A stretch of DNA of 22,848 bases from an uncultured Bacilli bacterium (GTDB lineage: Bacteria > Bacillota_I > Bacilli_A > RF39 > UBA660): the NCBI GenBank assembly GCA_947624635.1, contig CANQLF010000004.1, forward strand, positions 1-22,848. The letters are read 5' to 3'. The first letter of the stretch is position 1, and every line of letters begins with the position of its first letter. The position numbers were made by a program, and so were the translations under genes. Below, piece by piece: positions 1-6,956 of the stretch. The notes under the pieces are model-generated. The model had not been told where the DNA came from. It saw only the letters and a program-made list of their open reading frames with translations, and searched no databases.

Positions 1-2
1 CA

Positions 3-347
3 AAAGAACAAAGTGATTATTTAAGAAAAGATAATTTAATTGAAGGAAGATATCCCAATATTTATATTTCATCTGACATTGCAAAAATAACTGGAAACAA
101 AGAAGAGTATGTATATAATTCAGGATTGGAAAACGAATTTTATATGGAAATAATTATGAAATATTTGAATGAATATGGTTCAGCAAGCAGAAAAGAAATA
201 ATTGCATTATTAAATGATAAACTTCCTAAATCATTGGATAATAAAAATAAAGTTAGTAGAGTAAGATACTTATTAAATCTTTTAAAAAAAGAAGGAAAAA
301 TCTATAATGATGCCAAATCAGGGGGATCCTGTTGGAAAGTTAAATAA
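3..347 (+). CDS. C-terminal end of an AlbA_2 (Schlafen-like) ATP-binding regulator, partial
   Basis: The frame is open from the left edge of the window (first full codon at 3) to TAA at 347, so only the last 114 residues are present and the start lies outside. The visible part reads like the winged-helix tail of proteins usually annotated as ATP-binding protein or divergent AAA_4/AlbA_2 regulator. It has the phrase LRKDNLIEGRYPNIYIS, a middle GLENEFYMEIIMKYLNEYG, and a helix-turn-helix SRKEIIALLNDKLP...RVRYLLNLLKKEGKI ending in a basic strand. The recognition is from memory of the family tail; the N-terminal AlbA_2 and ATPase parts cannot be seen. Such proteins are often carried in accessory regions, and the function of this one is unknown. 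An 11-bp tandem repeat begins directly after the stop codon. Confidence 0.6.
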   Translation, partial: KEQSDYLRKDNLIEGRYPNIYISSDIAKITGNKEEYVYNSGLENEFYMEIIMKYLNEYGSASRKEIIALLNDKLPKSLDNKNKVSRVRYLLNLLKKEGKIYNDAKSGGSCWKVK

Positions 348-348
348 A

Positions 349-404
349 TTTGCCACTTTTTTGCCGCTTTTTTGCCGCTTTTCACCGCTTTTTTGCCGCT
401 TTTT
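349..404. repeat. Five-copy tandem repeat, ~11-bp period, core TTTTGCCGC
   Basis: The cores sit at 352 (GCCAC), 363, 374 (GCCGC), 384 (ACCGC) and 395 (GCCGC), each followed by a T run. Spacing is 11, 11, 10 and 11 bp, close to one helical turn. The array begins just after the stop of the AlbA_2-type gene and no open frame crosses it. On the reverse strand it could read as Lys/Ser/Gly/Ala repeats, but no start or RBS supports that. Its role is unknown; it could be a protein-binding array or a decayed coding repeat. Between its end and the amidase start (405-560) I see no gene, only AT-rich DNA. Confidence 0.75.
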
Positions 405-560
405 AATTATTTGATTTTAATTTCAATAAGAATAAGCCAAGCAAAATGGAATTAGATTTAGCAAATGATAACCTATAAAATTCGGTAATAATTATAATAA
501 ACATTTTAATTTTCTGTAACCAACTAGATAAAAAACACATACAATAATCTAGGGGGAATA

Positions 561-1766
561 ATGATGGATGAAAATATAAAAGTAGTCATAGATGCTGGGC
601 ACGGAGGTAGTGATCCCGGTGCAGTATCTGGTAATATTAGAGAAAAAGATTTAACACTTATGATTGCTAAATATATGTTAGAAAGGTTTAGAGAAGAAGG
701 AGTGGATGCTACATTAATTAGAGATGTAGATGAAACTATATCTCCTACTGAAAGAGTAGAAAGAATTTTGAAGGCTTATGGCGATAGTCCCAATGTAGTA
801 GTAATTTCAAATCACATAAATGCAGCAGGCTCAGCAATTAAAGGTGCTCAAGGTGCTGAAGTAATTTACGCTTTAAGGAATGATAGTACTTTGGCTAGAA
901 ACATATTAGAGGCATTAGGTGAAGCTGGTCAAATAACACGTACTTATTATCAAAGAAGATTACCAAGTGATCAAACAAAGGATTATTATTTTATAATGAG
1001 AAATACAGGGAATACACAACCAGTATTAATCGAATATGGATTTATAGATAATCCACAAGATATAGCTAGAGTTCAGGCTAATTATAAAGAATATGTAGAT
1101 GCTGTTGTAGATGCAGTTATTAAAACATTTGGAATAACTACTGACACTGGAAACGTTTATACTGTTCAGAAAGGTGATACACTATATAATATTGCCCAAA
1201 GATATAATACTACTGTTGATGATATAAAATCTTTAAATAACTTAATGGATAACACACTTTATATAGGACAAAAATTAAGAATACCATCAGCTAGTGAAGT
1301 TCCAGGTGCAGGTAGTAATTATGTTGTAAAATCAGGTGACAGTTTGTATAGTATTGCTAGAAGATTTAATACTACAGTAGATGATATAAAAAGATTAAAT
1401 AATTTAGAAAGTGATATATTATCTATTGGCCAAACATTACAAATACCAACTTCTAGTGATATAGTTGAAGGTAATATATACACAGTAAAAGGCGGAGATA
1501 CATTGTGGAATATCGCACAACAATTTAATACCACAGTAAGTGATATCGTATCTTTAAATAACTTGACTAATAGTCTTTTATCAATAGGTCAAACACTAAA
1601 AATACCTAATAGTATAAATGCTGGCAGTGGAAACACTTATGTAGTTAAAAGTGGAGATACTTTATGGAATATAGCTAGAAGATACAGTACGACAGTTGAT
1701 AATATAAGAAGACTTAATAATTTAACTAGTGATGATTTAAGTATAGGTCAAACTTTATATATTTAG
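561..1766 (+). CDS. N-acetylmuramoyl-L-alanine amidase (Amidase_3) with four LysM domains
   Basis: A peptidoglycan hydrolase that should cut the bond between MurNAc and the stem peptide. Residues ~6-190 are an Amidase_3 domain with the zinc-site motifs DAGHGG (first His), REKD (Glu), SNHINA (His) and VLIEYGF (catalytic Glu). Four LysM domains of ~43 residues follow at ~200-242, 254-296, 307-349 and 359-401. Each has the Y-V-K-GD-(S/T)-L-(Y/W)-IA pattern and SIGQ-L ending, and together they should hold the enzyme on the cell wall. The run AGGGGG at 551-556 is the RBS; ATG 561 and ATG 564 are both possible starts. There is no signal peptide or N-terminal membrane segment, which is odd for a wall enzyme and suggests release by lysis, non-classical export, or a phage/spore-like role. 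The gene is monocistronic, with a hairpin terminator directly after the stop. Confidence 0.93.
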   Translation: MMDENIKVVIDAGHGGSDPGAVSGNIREKDLTLMIAKYMLERFREEGVDATLIRDVDETISPTERVERILKAYGDSPNVVVISNHINAAGSAIKGAQGAEVIYALRNDSTLARNILEALGEAGQITRTYYQRRLPSDQTKDYYFIMRNTGNTQPVLIEYGFIDNPQDIARVQANYKEYVDAVVDAVIKTFGITTDTGNVYTVQKGDTLYNIAQRYNTTVDDIKSLNNLMDNTLYIGQKLRIPSASEVPGAGSNYVVKSGDSLYSIARRFNTTVDDIKRLNNLESDILSIGQTLQIPTSSDIVEGNIYTVKGGDTLWNIAQQFNTTVSDIVSLNNLTNSLLSIGQTLKIPNSINAGSGNTYVVKSGDTLWNIARRYSTTVDNIRRLNNLTSDDLSIGQTLYI

Positions 1767-1798
1767 AGCTTAAAGATGAACTTTAAGCTTATTTTTTT
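1767..1798 (+). terminator. Rho-independent terminator of the amidase gene
   Basis: A perfect 9-bp stem AGCTTAAAG / CTTTAAGCT (1767-1775 and 1781-1789) with loop ATGAA, followed by TATTTTTTT. It begins on the base after the stop codon. Confidence 0.9.
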
Positions 1799-1832
1799 AC
1801 CTTTTAGAACATAATAATTAATAGGTGAAAAT

Positions 1833-3110
1833 ATGATTATAAATAAAATATTATGGGCAATAACTACAGCTCTTATAATTGTAAGTGGTATTTATTTTAC
1901 TTTTAAGTTAAAAGGGATACAATTTAAATTTAAAAATATGTTTTCAAGTTTAAGAAATAATAGTAAAACATCATCTATCACACCATTTGAAACACTATCA
2001 ATTTCTCTAGCAGGAAGAATAGGAGTTGGTTCTTTAGCAGGAACTGCTCTATCAATATATTTAGGAGGAATTGGTTCAATTTTTTGGGTATGGATAACCG
2101 CACTTATTTGTGCGCCAATCGCATTTTCTGAAAGCTTACTAGGGGTAACATATCAAAAAAAAGATAAAAATGGTATTCATGTGGGTGGGCCATATTACTA
2201 TATAAGAGATGGATTAAATAAAAAAGCTATTGCAAATATATATGCAATATTAATAATAGTAACTTATGTATTTGGTTTTTTATCTATTCAATCTAATACA
2301 ATTACAAAATCTATTACAAATGTATTTAATATTAATCCAATATATATTGGAATTTTAATAACACTAATAACATCATTGATAATATTCAAAGGCGCAAAAG
2401 GAATAATTACTTCTGCTAGTAAAATAGTACCAATAATGTCCTTAATTTATTTAGGAGTAAGTTTATTTATAATCATCGCAAATATAGAAAGAATACCTAT
2501 GTTAATAATTAATATTATAAAAGAAGCATTTAACTTTAAAGCTTTAGGTTTTGGAGTTGTTAATGGATTTATAATAGGAATACAAAGAGGAATATTTTCA
2601 AATGAAGCTGGTATTGGAACAGGTGCGATTGCATCAGCTACTGCAGATACAGATAGTCCAGTTAAACAAGGATTATTACAAGTGCTTGGAGTTTATTTCA
2701 CATCTTTAATAGTATGTACTTTAACTGCTTTTGTAATAATGCTTTCAGATTATACATCATTATCTTTAAATGATATCAACGGTATAGAAATAACTAATTA
2801 TGCATTTTCGTTTTTTGTTGGAAATATCGGTCATATAACAATTATAATTTCTATTATTTTATTTGCTTTCTCAACTATAATCGCGGGTTATTATTATGGT
2901 GAATCTAGTCTTAATTTTTTAAAGTTAGAAAATAATATTACATTTCTTAAAATAATTACTTTAATCATACTTTTATTTAGTAGTATTCTAAAAGCAGAAT
3001 TTCTATGGAATTTTGTAGATATATTTGTTGCCATACTAGGAATTATAAACATAATTTCACTTTTAATGTTAAGAAAAGAAATAATAAGTAAAACCAATAA
3101 TAAATTATAA
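1833..3110 (+). CDS. AGCS-family sodium:alanine/glycine symporter
   Basis: An integral membrane protein of 425 residues with about ten to eleven hydrophobic segments, expected to import alanine, glycine or a related small amino acid together with Na+. Family markers are the early glycine-rich helix GRIGVGSLAGTALS (~61-74), the GGPYYYIRDGL loop (~119-129), and the signature IQRGIFSNEAGIGTGAIASA (~250-269), which matches the RG-FSNEAG-G motif of AlsT/DagA-type carriers. The length is slightly below the usual ~450-480, but both ends look complete. The start is set by AGGTG at 1823-1827, five bases before ATG 1833. It lies 66 bases after the amidase and its terminator, so it probably has its own promoter. 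The exact substrate cannot be read from sequence. Confidence 0.93.
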   Translation: MIINKILWAITTALIIVSGIYFTFKLKGIQFKFKNMFSSLRNNSKTSSITPFETLSISLAGRIGVGSLAGTALSIYLGGIGSIFWVWITALICAPIAFSESLLGVTYQKKDKNGIHVGGPYYYIRDGLNKKAIANIYAILIIVTYVFGFLSIQSNTITKSITNVFNINPIYIGILITLITSLIIFKGAKGIITSASKIVPIMSLIYLGVSLFIIIANIERIPMLIINIIKEAFNFKALGFGVVNGFIIGIQRGIFSNEAGIGTGAIASATADTDSPVKQGLLQVLGVYFTSLIVCTLTAFVIMLSDYTSLSLNDINGIEITNYAFSFFVGNIGHITIIISIILFAFSTIIAGYYYGESSLNFLKLENNITFLKIITLIILLFSSILKAEFLWNFVDIFVAILGIINIISLLMLRKEIISKTNNKL

Positions 3111-3126
3111 ATTTATTTTAGGAATG

Positions 3127-3135
3127 TGTTATACT
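3127..3135 (+). promoter_or_regulatory. Extended -10 promoter of the acetyltransferase gene
   Basis: TGT-TATACT (TG at 3127-3128, hexamer 3130-3135) lies 22 bases before the ATG. No good -35 is visible. The same TGT-plus-hexamer layout precedes ung (3771-3779). Confidence 0.55.
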
Positions 3136-3157
3136 AGTTGTAGTTGAGGTGAAGTAA

Positions 3158-3709
3158 ATGGAAAAGTTAAAATTTATTAGACCTACTAAAGAATATGAAC
3201 AACAAGCTTATGATTATATACAAGAATTTATAGATTATGATTCTGACATAAATGGAGTTGGTGGATTAAGTAAATATATTGGTAGATATGATAGTTGGCT
3301 AGAAAAACTAGAAGAAGATAGAGTTAGAATCCCAAGTGAAGAAATGGTTCCAAGTGAAACATTTTTCCTAATAAGAGAAAATGATAATAAATTATTAGGA
3401 ATTATTAATATTAGATTAGCTTTAAATGAAAGATTACTAAAACGCGGTGGTCATATTGGTTATGGGGTTAGACCAACTGAAAGAAGAAAAGGTTATAATA
3501 CTTATCAATTAAAATGTGCGCTTAAATTTTGCAAAGAAAAAGGAATAGAAAAAGCACTAATCACTTGTCATAAAGACAATATTGCTTCTGCAAAATGTAT
3601 ACAAAATAGTGGTGGAGTGTTAGAAAATGAAGTTGTTGATCCATTAGATGGGAAAGTTATACAAAGATATTGGGTAGATGTAAGAGAATCTTTAAAAGAT
3701 AACGACTAG
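3158..3709 (+). CDS. GNAT-family N-acetyltransferase
   Basis: A soluble protein of 183 residues expected to move an acetyl group from acetyl-CoA to an unknown amine. The acetyl-CoA-binding motif A is visible as IGYGVRPTERRKGY followed by a helix (QLKCALKFCKEKG), around residues 100-131. Motif B follows as ALITCHKDNIASAKCIQNSGG. The overall shape (N-terminal YEQQAYDYIQEF helix, then LGIINIRLALN before motif A) resembles the 'predicted acetyltransferase' group COG3981. The RBS is GAGGTG at 3145-3150. It has its own extended -10 promoter and a terminator that begins within the last codons, so it looks monocistronic. The substrate is not predictable. Confidence 0.88.
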   Translation: MEKLKFIRPTKEYEQQAYDYIQEFIDYDSDINGVGGLSKYIGRYDSWLEKLEEDRVRIPSEEMVPSETFFLIRENDNKLLGIINIRLALNERLLKRGGHIGYGVRPTERRKGYNTYQLKCALKFCKEKGIEKALITCHKDNIASAKCIQNSGGVLENEVVDPLDGKVIQRYWVDVRESLKDND

Positions 3710-3739
3710 TATATTTTTATATATTAGTCCTTTTATTTT
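3704..3739 (+). terminator. Terminator overlapping the acetyltransferase stop codon
   Basis: An 11-bp stem GACTAGTATAT (3704-3714) / ATATATTAGTC (3719-3729) with one G-U pair and loop TTTT, then CTTTTATTTTC. The TAG stop (3707-3709) is inside the 5' arm. Confidence 0.85.
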
Positions 3740-3770
3740 CCTAATAAATTAGGCAAAAAAGGGTAAAATG

Positions 3771-3779
3771 TGTTATTAT
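3771..3779 (+). promoter_or_regulatory. Extended -10 promoter of ung
   Basis: TGT-TATTAT (3771-3779) lies 21 bases before ATG 3801. This makes the in-frame ATG at 3768 fall inside the promoter, so it cannot be the translation start. Confidence 0.6.
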
Positions 3780-3800
3780 ATAGGAAGTAGGTGGTTACTA

Positions 3801-4466
3801 ATGATTGGAAATAAATGGGATGAAATACTAAAAGATGAATTTGAAAAACAATATTTTAAGGATTTAATGGATTTTGTTACTAATGAATATAAAACTAAAA
3901 CTATATATCCTTATTTTCCTAATATATTTAATGCTTTAAAGTATACTGATTATGATGATGTTAAAGTTGTAATAATAGGTCAGGATCCATATCATGGAAT
4001 AGGGGAAGCCCACGGATTATCATTTTCCGTATTAGAAGGAGTTAATAAACCACCATCACTAAAAAATATATTTAAGGAACTTAAAGATGATTTAGGAATA
4101 GATGAACCTAAAGAAGGAAATTTAACATCTTGGACTAAAGAAGGAGTTATGCTTTTAAATTCAGTATTAACTGTTGAAAAAGATAAACCAGCTTCTCACC
4201 AAAATAAAGGTTGGGAAACTTTTACTGATGAAGTAATTAAAAAAATAAACGAAAAAACAACATCTGTCGTATTCCTACTTTGGGGAAGTTTTGCACGAAG
4301 TAAAAGAGCACTTATAACAAATCCAATTCACTGCATTATAGAGTCAGCTCATCCATCACCATTTTCTGCTTATAAAGGATTTTTTGGAACAAGACCATTT
4401 TCTAAAGCAAACGAATTTTTAAAGAAAAATAACATAAAAGAAGTAAACTGGGAAATTAAAGATTAG
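3801..4466 (+). CDS. ung: Uracil-DNA glycosylase (family 1)
   Basis: Removes uracil from DNA as the first step of base-excision repair. The 221-residue protein has the full family-1 motif set: GQDPYHG at 60-66 with the water-activating Asp62, the LLN motif ending at Asn120 that reads uracil, and HPSPFSAYKGFFGTRPFSK with His184. The ATG at 3801 is chosen over the in-frame ATG at 3768 because AGGTGG (3789-3794) sits six bases ahead of it and the upstream stretch is promoter. The protein then starts MIGNKWDEIL, as family members do. The next gene starts 11 bases after the stop, so ung and the DUF84 nucleotidase form an operon; both limit wrong bases in DNA. Confidence 0.97.
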   Translation: MIGNKWDEILKDEFEKQYFKDLMDFVTNEYKTKTIYPYFPNIFNALKYTDYDDVKVVIIGQDPYHGIGEAHGLSFSVLEGVNKPPSLKNIFKELKDDLGIDEPKEGNLTSWTKEGVMLLNSVLTVEKDKPASHQNKGWETFTDEVIKKINEKTTSVVFLLWGSFARSKRALITNPIHCIIESAHPSPFSAYKGFFGTRPFSKANEFLKKNNIKEVNWEIKD

Positions 4467-4477
4467 AAGGTAAATTA

Positions 4478-5035
4478 ATGGATATTAAAGATAAAACTAT
4501 AATAGTATGTTCCAAAAACAAAGCAAAAAATACTGCTGTAAAAGAAGTAATGGAAGAATATTTTAAAAATTTTAAAATAGAATCACTTGAAACTAATTCA
4601 AAAGTATCAGAAACACCAATAGGTGATGAAGAAGGATTAACTGGATGCTTTAATAGAATAAATGATGCTATAAAACAAAATGATAGTGGAGATTTTTACA
4701 TTGCAATGGAAGGAATTTTAACACAAAATAAATTTGGTAGTTTCCTTTGTGGATGGACAGTTATATATAATAAAGAAGAACAAGAATATTATTATGGATG
4801 TAGTTCAAAAGTAAAAGTGCCAGATGAAATTATAAATAAAACAACTAAATCCAAACGTTTATCAGGAGTAGTTGCAGAATACTTTAATAGCACAGATGAA
4901 GAAATAAGTAAAATTGGTACAAATGGAGTATTAACTCATGGATATTATACTAGAACTGATGAATTTAAAGATTCTATATCATGCGCAATATCTAGTAAAT
5001 ATAAAAGGTTAGCATTAAATAAAAAGAAAAAATAA
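4478..5035 (+). CDS. DUF84 inosine/xanthosine triphosphatase
   Basis: A 185-residue protein of the NTPase_I-T (DUF84, YjjX-like) family, which hydrolyses the damaged nucleotides ITP and XTP. Visible family traits are the opening strand and loop IIVCSKNKAKNTAVKEV (~8-24), the central TPIGDEEGLTGCFNRINDA (~46-64), the EG of the active-site strand IAMEG (~74-78), and the late GTNGVLTHG stretch (~147-155). The RBS (AGAAGG, 4464-4469) overlaps the end of ung, so translation may be coupled. The pairing with uracil-DNA glycosylase fits a nucleotide-quality operon. The end is very lysine-rich. A bidirectional terminator follows. Confidence 0.82.
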   Translation: MDIKDKTIIVCSKNKAKNTAVKEVMEEYFKNFKIESLETNSKVSETPIGDEEGLTGCFNRINDAIKQNDSGDFYIAMEGILTQNKFGSFLCGWTVIYNKEEQEYYYGCSSKVKVPDEIINKTTKSKRLSGVVAEYFNSTDEEISKIGTNGVLTHGYYTRTDEFKDSISCAISSKYKRLALNKKKK

Positions 5036-5068
5036 TTATTTAAACGAACTATGATAAATTTAAATAAA

Positions 5069-5106
5069 GAGATTAAATAGTAAAGACTATCTAATCTCAT
5101 TTTTCC
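5069..5106. terminator. Bidirectional terminator between converging genes
   Basis: Arms 5069-5081 (GAGATTAAATAGT) and 5086-5098 (ACTATCTAATCTC) pair with one internal mismatch around loop AAAG. On the plus strand the hairpin is followed by ATTTTTCC; on the minus strand by TTTATTTAAATTT. It closes the ung-DUF84 operon and also contains the stop codon of the broken gene on the other strand. Confidence 0.8.
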
Positions 5107-5490
5107 TTAATATAACATTTATGTATGGTTTCTTACTTGTAATTGTTAAATTTTGATTTTCACACTCGGTTTTTACTATTACATTATAAGAATCGTTTAT
5201 GTATCCAAATAAATCTAAACATTCATCCCGTTTTTGGCATTATTTAAAGAAAAAGAGCTATTATCTTTTTTGATAGATTATTTGTGTTTTGTTGTATAGA
5301 ATAATTAGTAGACAATTTGATCTTTTTTTTAGATTGTGATACACTATTGCTAACTTGAGGGAATTGAGATGACCTTCCTTTATTGGAAGTCGAACTCATA
5401 CCCTCTTGTTTTATTTTAGATAAAAGCTTGTTATTTTCTTTTTTTGTGTTTTTTTTGACCTATTTCATTTAATTTTTTTTCAATCTTCAT
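5087..5490 (-). pseudogene. Frameshifted gene of unknown function
   Basis: No intact ORF covers this ~400-base stretch, but the minus strand shows coding character in successive frames. From ATG at 5490 it reads MKIEKKLNEIGQKKHKK, then stops. One frame over it continues ENNKLLSKIKQEG...SVSQSKKKIKLSTNYSIQQ. After a second shift it reads DNSSFSLNNAK. After a third it reads RDECLDLFGYINDSYNV and on to a beta-strand-rich end ...YINVILRKNEIR with TAG at 5087. All three shifts fall in runs of five to seven A. It starts 17 bases after the membrane-protein gene at 5507-6019 on the same strand, so the two were probably an operon. A short N-terminal region, a Ser/Asn/Lys-rich linker and a compact C-terminal domain can be outlined. 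I do not recognise the family. Sequencing error in homopolymers is the main alternative. Confidence 0.5.
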
Positions 5491-5506
5491 CACACATCTT
5501 CTTTCA

Positions 5507-6019
5507 TTATTTTGTTAAAGTATCATCATATCCATCTGTTGTATAATTGTCACATTTTAAATAAGCTTTATATGTATTATTTGATTCATTATCTAAATCT
5601 ACATTGGCAACAACATAGTAATCACAATCAATTGATACACCAATATTGTATTTATCTAATAATTGTTTGTTCACTATATTTTCACCGTTTACAAAAGTGC
5701 CATCTTCAATATATTCATCAGTATAGTTTTTAACAGAAATTTCCAAATAATCTTCGCTAGTTTTCATAACTTGTGTTTGAGTATTAGATTTAATGTTATT
5801 TACTACCTTGTAACTAGTTATAAATGCGATTACTGAAAATAATATTATTACAATTGAGCCAACTAAAGCTATTGTATTTAGCGCTTTTTTAGATTTTAAA
5901 TTAGTTAAAGTTATTATTAAAGTAATTATTGCAAATATTGTCCCAATAAAACTTTTAAAGAATACAATACAAATTAAACTTATAATCATTAAGATGAATG
6001 CTAAAACTTCTTTTTTCAT
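5507..6019 (-). CDS. Membrane protein with extracytoplasmic domain, unknown function
   Basis: 170 residues from ATG 6019. This ATG is chosen over an in-frame ATG eight codons upstream because GGAGATGAGG lies just ahead of it and the upstream codons would fall in the RBS. Three hydrophobic segments are visible: ~4-22 (VLAFILMIISLICIVFF), ~25-40 and ~50-70. They are followed by an outside domain of ~95 residues. That domain has two cysteines (SIDCDYY and YLKCDNY) that could form a disulphide, and it ends NYTTDGYDDTLTK, reminiscent of the C-terminal part of pilin-like exported proteins, though that is weak. The family is not recognised. The promoter is TGC-TATATT (6052-6044). The broken gene lies just downstream and a palindrome lies upstream. 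Confidence 0.75.
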   Translation of the reverse strand: MKKEVLAFILMIISLICIVFFKSFIGTIFAIITLIITLTNLKSKKALNTIALVGSIVIILFSVIAFITSYKVVNNIKSNTQTQVMKTSEDYLEISVKNYTDEYIEDGTFVNGENIVNKQLLDKYNIGVSIDCDYYVVANVDLDNESNNTYKAYLKCDNYTTDGYDDTLTK

Positions 6020-6089
6020 TGATTCCTCATCTCCTATTATCACAATATAGCATATTTTTAACGTAATAAGTAGTGTTTTTCCAAAATTT

Positions 6090-6107
6090 AAAATCCATAT
6101 GGATTTT
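6090..6107. promoter_or_regulatory. 18-bp perfect palindrome, candidate operator
   Basis: AAAATCCATATGGATTTT is a perfect palindrome centred at 6098.5. If the -10 of the membrane-protein gene is TATATT at 6049-6044, transcription starts near 6037 and the palindrome is centred near -61.5, a common spacing for an activator bound on the same helix face as RNA polymerase. The rest of 6044-6208 is AT-rich. It also holds an inverted repeat ATACAAAG (6132-6139) / CTTTGTAT (6169-6176), which may help end the Crp/Fnr-type transcript. Confidence 0.45.
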
Positions 6108-6208
6108 GAATATATTAAAATAATTAAATTAATACAAAGGAAAGTAGTAAATATATTTATGTTACGTGCTTTGTATATTATTTACGTAAAAAGTTATATT
6201 AAATAATT

Positions 6209-6841
6209 TTAATACATAAGCGTTATTCTTTTTCCGTTAATAGATATAAATCCTTCATCTTTTAAATGTTTAATCTCTCTAGTCATTGCACTTCTATCTA
6301 TAGATAAATAATCAGCTAAATCTGTAAATGAAAAAGGAATAGTAAAAGTTTTAGATACTTTATCTCTTAAAGATATTTCAAAATAATTAAGTAATTTATC
6401 TCTAATACTTCTTTTTGTTAATACTTCTATTCTTTCATTCATAGATACTATCTTTAGTGCAAGTAATTTTAAAATATTATCTACTAATTTATTTTGATAT
6501 TCAGAAAATTTATTATCTACAATTAATTTATTATAATCGATGAATAAAACTTCACAAGGAGAAGTTGCAATAACTGATGTATCATTACTTCTATCTGATG
6601 TGAATACTTCACCAAATAAATCATTTTTATTTAACTTTTCAACTATACTTCTATTACCACTATATTCATATCTTATAACATTTGCGCTACCTTCTAATAT
6701 AATGCCTATTAAATTAATGTTATTAATATTGATAGCTATAGTAGCTTCTTTGTTAAAAGATATTTTTTTAGCATCAAATCTTTTTATTAAATTATCAATT
6801 TCTTTTTGTTCAATACCATCAAAAACAGTTATTTTTTCCAT
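6209..6841 (-). CDS. Crp/Fnr-family transcriptional regulator
   Basis: A 210-residue DNA-binding regulator. Residues ~1-125 form the cyclic-nucleotide-binding-type beta-roll (ILEGSANVIRY, KLNKNDLFGEVF), ~120-150 the dimer helix, and ~150-210 a Crp-type winged helix (FTDLADYLSIDRSAMTREIKHLKDEGFI). The only cysteine in the sensor domain is in SPCEV, and there is no N-terminal cysteine cluster, so it is not a classical iron-sulphur FNR; its signal is unknown. It is transcribed away from nrdD, and a 16-bp palindrome lies between the two promoters. I infer that it controls the anaerobic nucleotide reductase operon and itself. The ATG at 6841 is preceded by AAAGAGG at a normal distance. Confidence 0.92.
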   Translation of the reverse strand: MEKITVFDGIEQKEIDNLIKRFDAKKISFNKEATIAININNINLIGIILEGSANVIRYEYSGNRSIVEKLNKNDLFGEVFTSDRSNDTSVIATSPCEVLFIDYNKLIVDNKFSEYQNKLVDNILKLLALKIVSMNERIEVLTKRSIRDKLLNYFEISLRDKVSKTFTIPFSFTDLADYLSIDRSAMTREIKHLKDEGFISINGKRITLMY

Positions 6842-6868
6842 GACTTACGCCTCTTTACACTTAATTTA

Positions 6869-6897
6869 ATTATATTTCAAATTTGTTGCAATTGCAA
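6869..6897 (-). promoter_or_regulatory. Promoter of the Crp/Fnr-type regulator
   Basis: On the minus strand, -35 TTGCAA (6897-6892), a 17-base spacer and a consensus -10 TATAAT (6874-6869). The -35 box is the inner part of the palindromic operator, so a bound regulator would block RNA polymerase. Confidence 0.75.
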
Positions 6898-6899
6898 CA
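6884..6899. promoter_or_regulatory. 16-bp palindromic operator, likely Crp/Fnr-type site
   Basis: TGTTGCAATTGCAACA is a perfect palindrome centred between 6891 and 6892. Its TGTTG-N6-CAACA layout has the same 16-bp register as a CRP site (TGTGA-N6-TCACA). The centre is about 41.5 bases upstream of the predicted nrdD start and overlaps the -35 of the divergent regulator gene. Confidence 0.8.
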
Positions 6900-6917
6900 T
6901 ATTTTTATATTTTAGTG

Positions 6918-6926
6918 TGCTATGAT
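6918..6926 (+). promoter_or_regulatory. nrdD promoter, extended -10 without a -35
   Basis: TGC-TATGAT (6918-6926) predicts a start near 6933. At the -35 position (6898-6903, CATATT) there is no recognisable box, as expected for a promoter that needs an activator bound at -41.5. Confidence 0.65.
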
Positions 6927-6956
6927 AGGAATGTAAGATGATAGGAGGAAGTATTT

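Noticed and set aside
1140..1766. Repeats in the amidase gene as a CRISPR or DNA repeat array
   Set aside because: They are four diverged LysM coding repeats of ~160 bases with protein-level conservation.
3768..3800. Upstream start for ung adding MCYYIGSRWLL
   Set aside because: The stretch is the extended -10 promoter and RBS; homologues start at the equivalent of ATG 3801, which has AGGTGG at proper spacing.
5512..5733. Plus-strand 73-codon ORF opposite the membrane-protein gene
   Set aside because: Composition (His/Tyr/Leu/Gln-rich) is that of an antisense shadow; no RBS, and the minus strand has a clear start and membrane helices.
6132..6176. ATACAAAG/CTTTGTAT inverted repeat as a clear terminator of the regulator gene
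   Set aside because: The 29-base loop and AT-rich arms make a stable hairpin doubtful; noted only as a possible 3' end.
6540..6869. Plus-strand 109-codon ORF opposite the Crp/Fnr-type gene
   Set aside because: It is a shadow of the conserved cyclic-nucleotide-binding domain on the minus strand and has no RBS.
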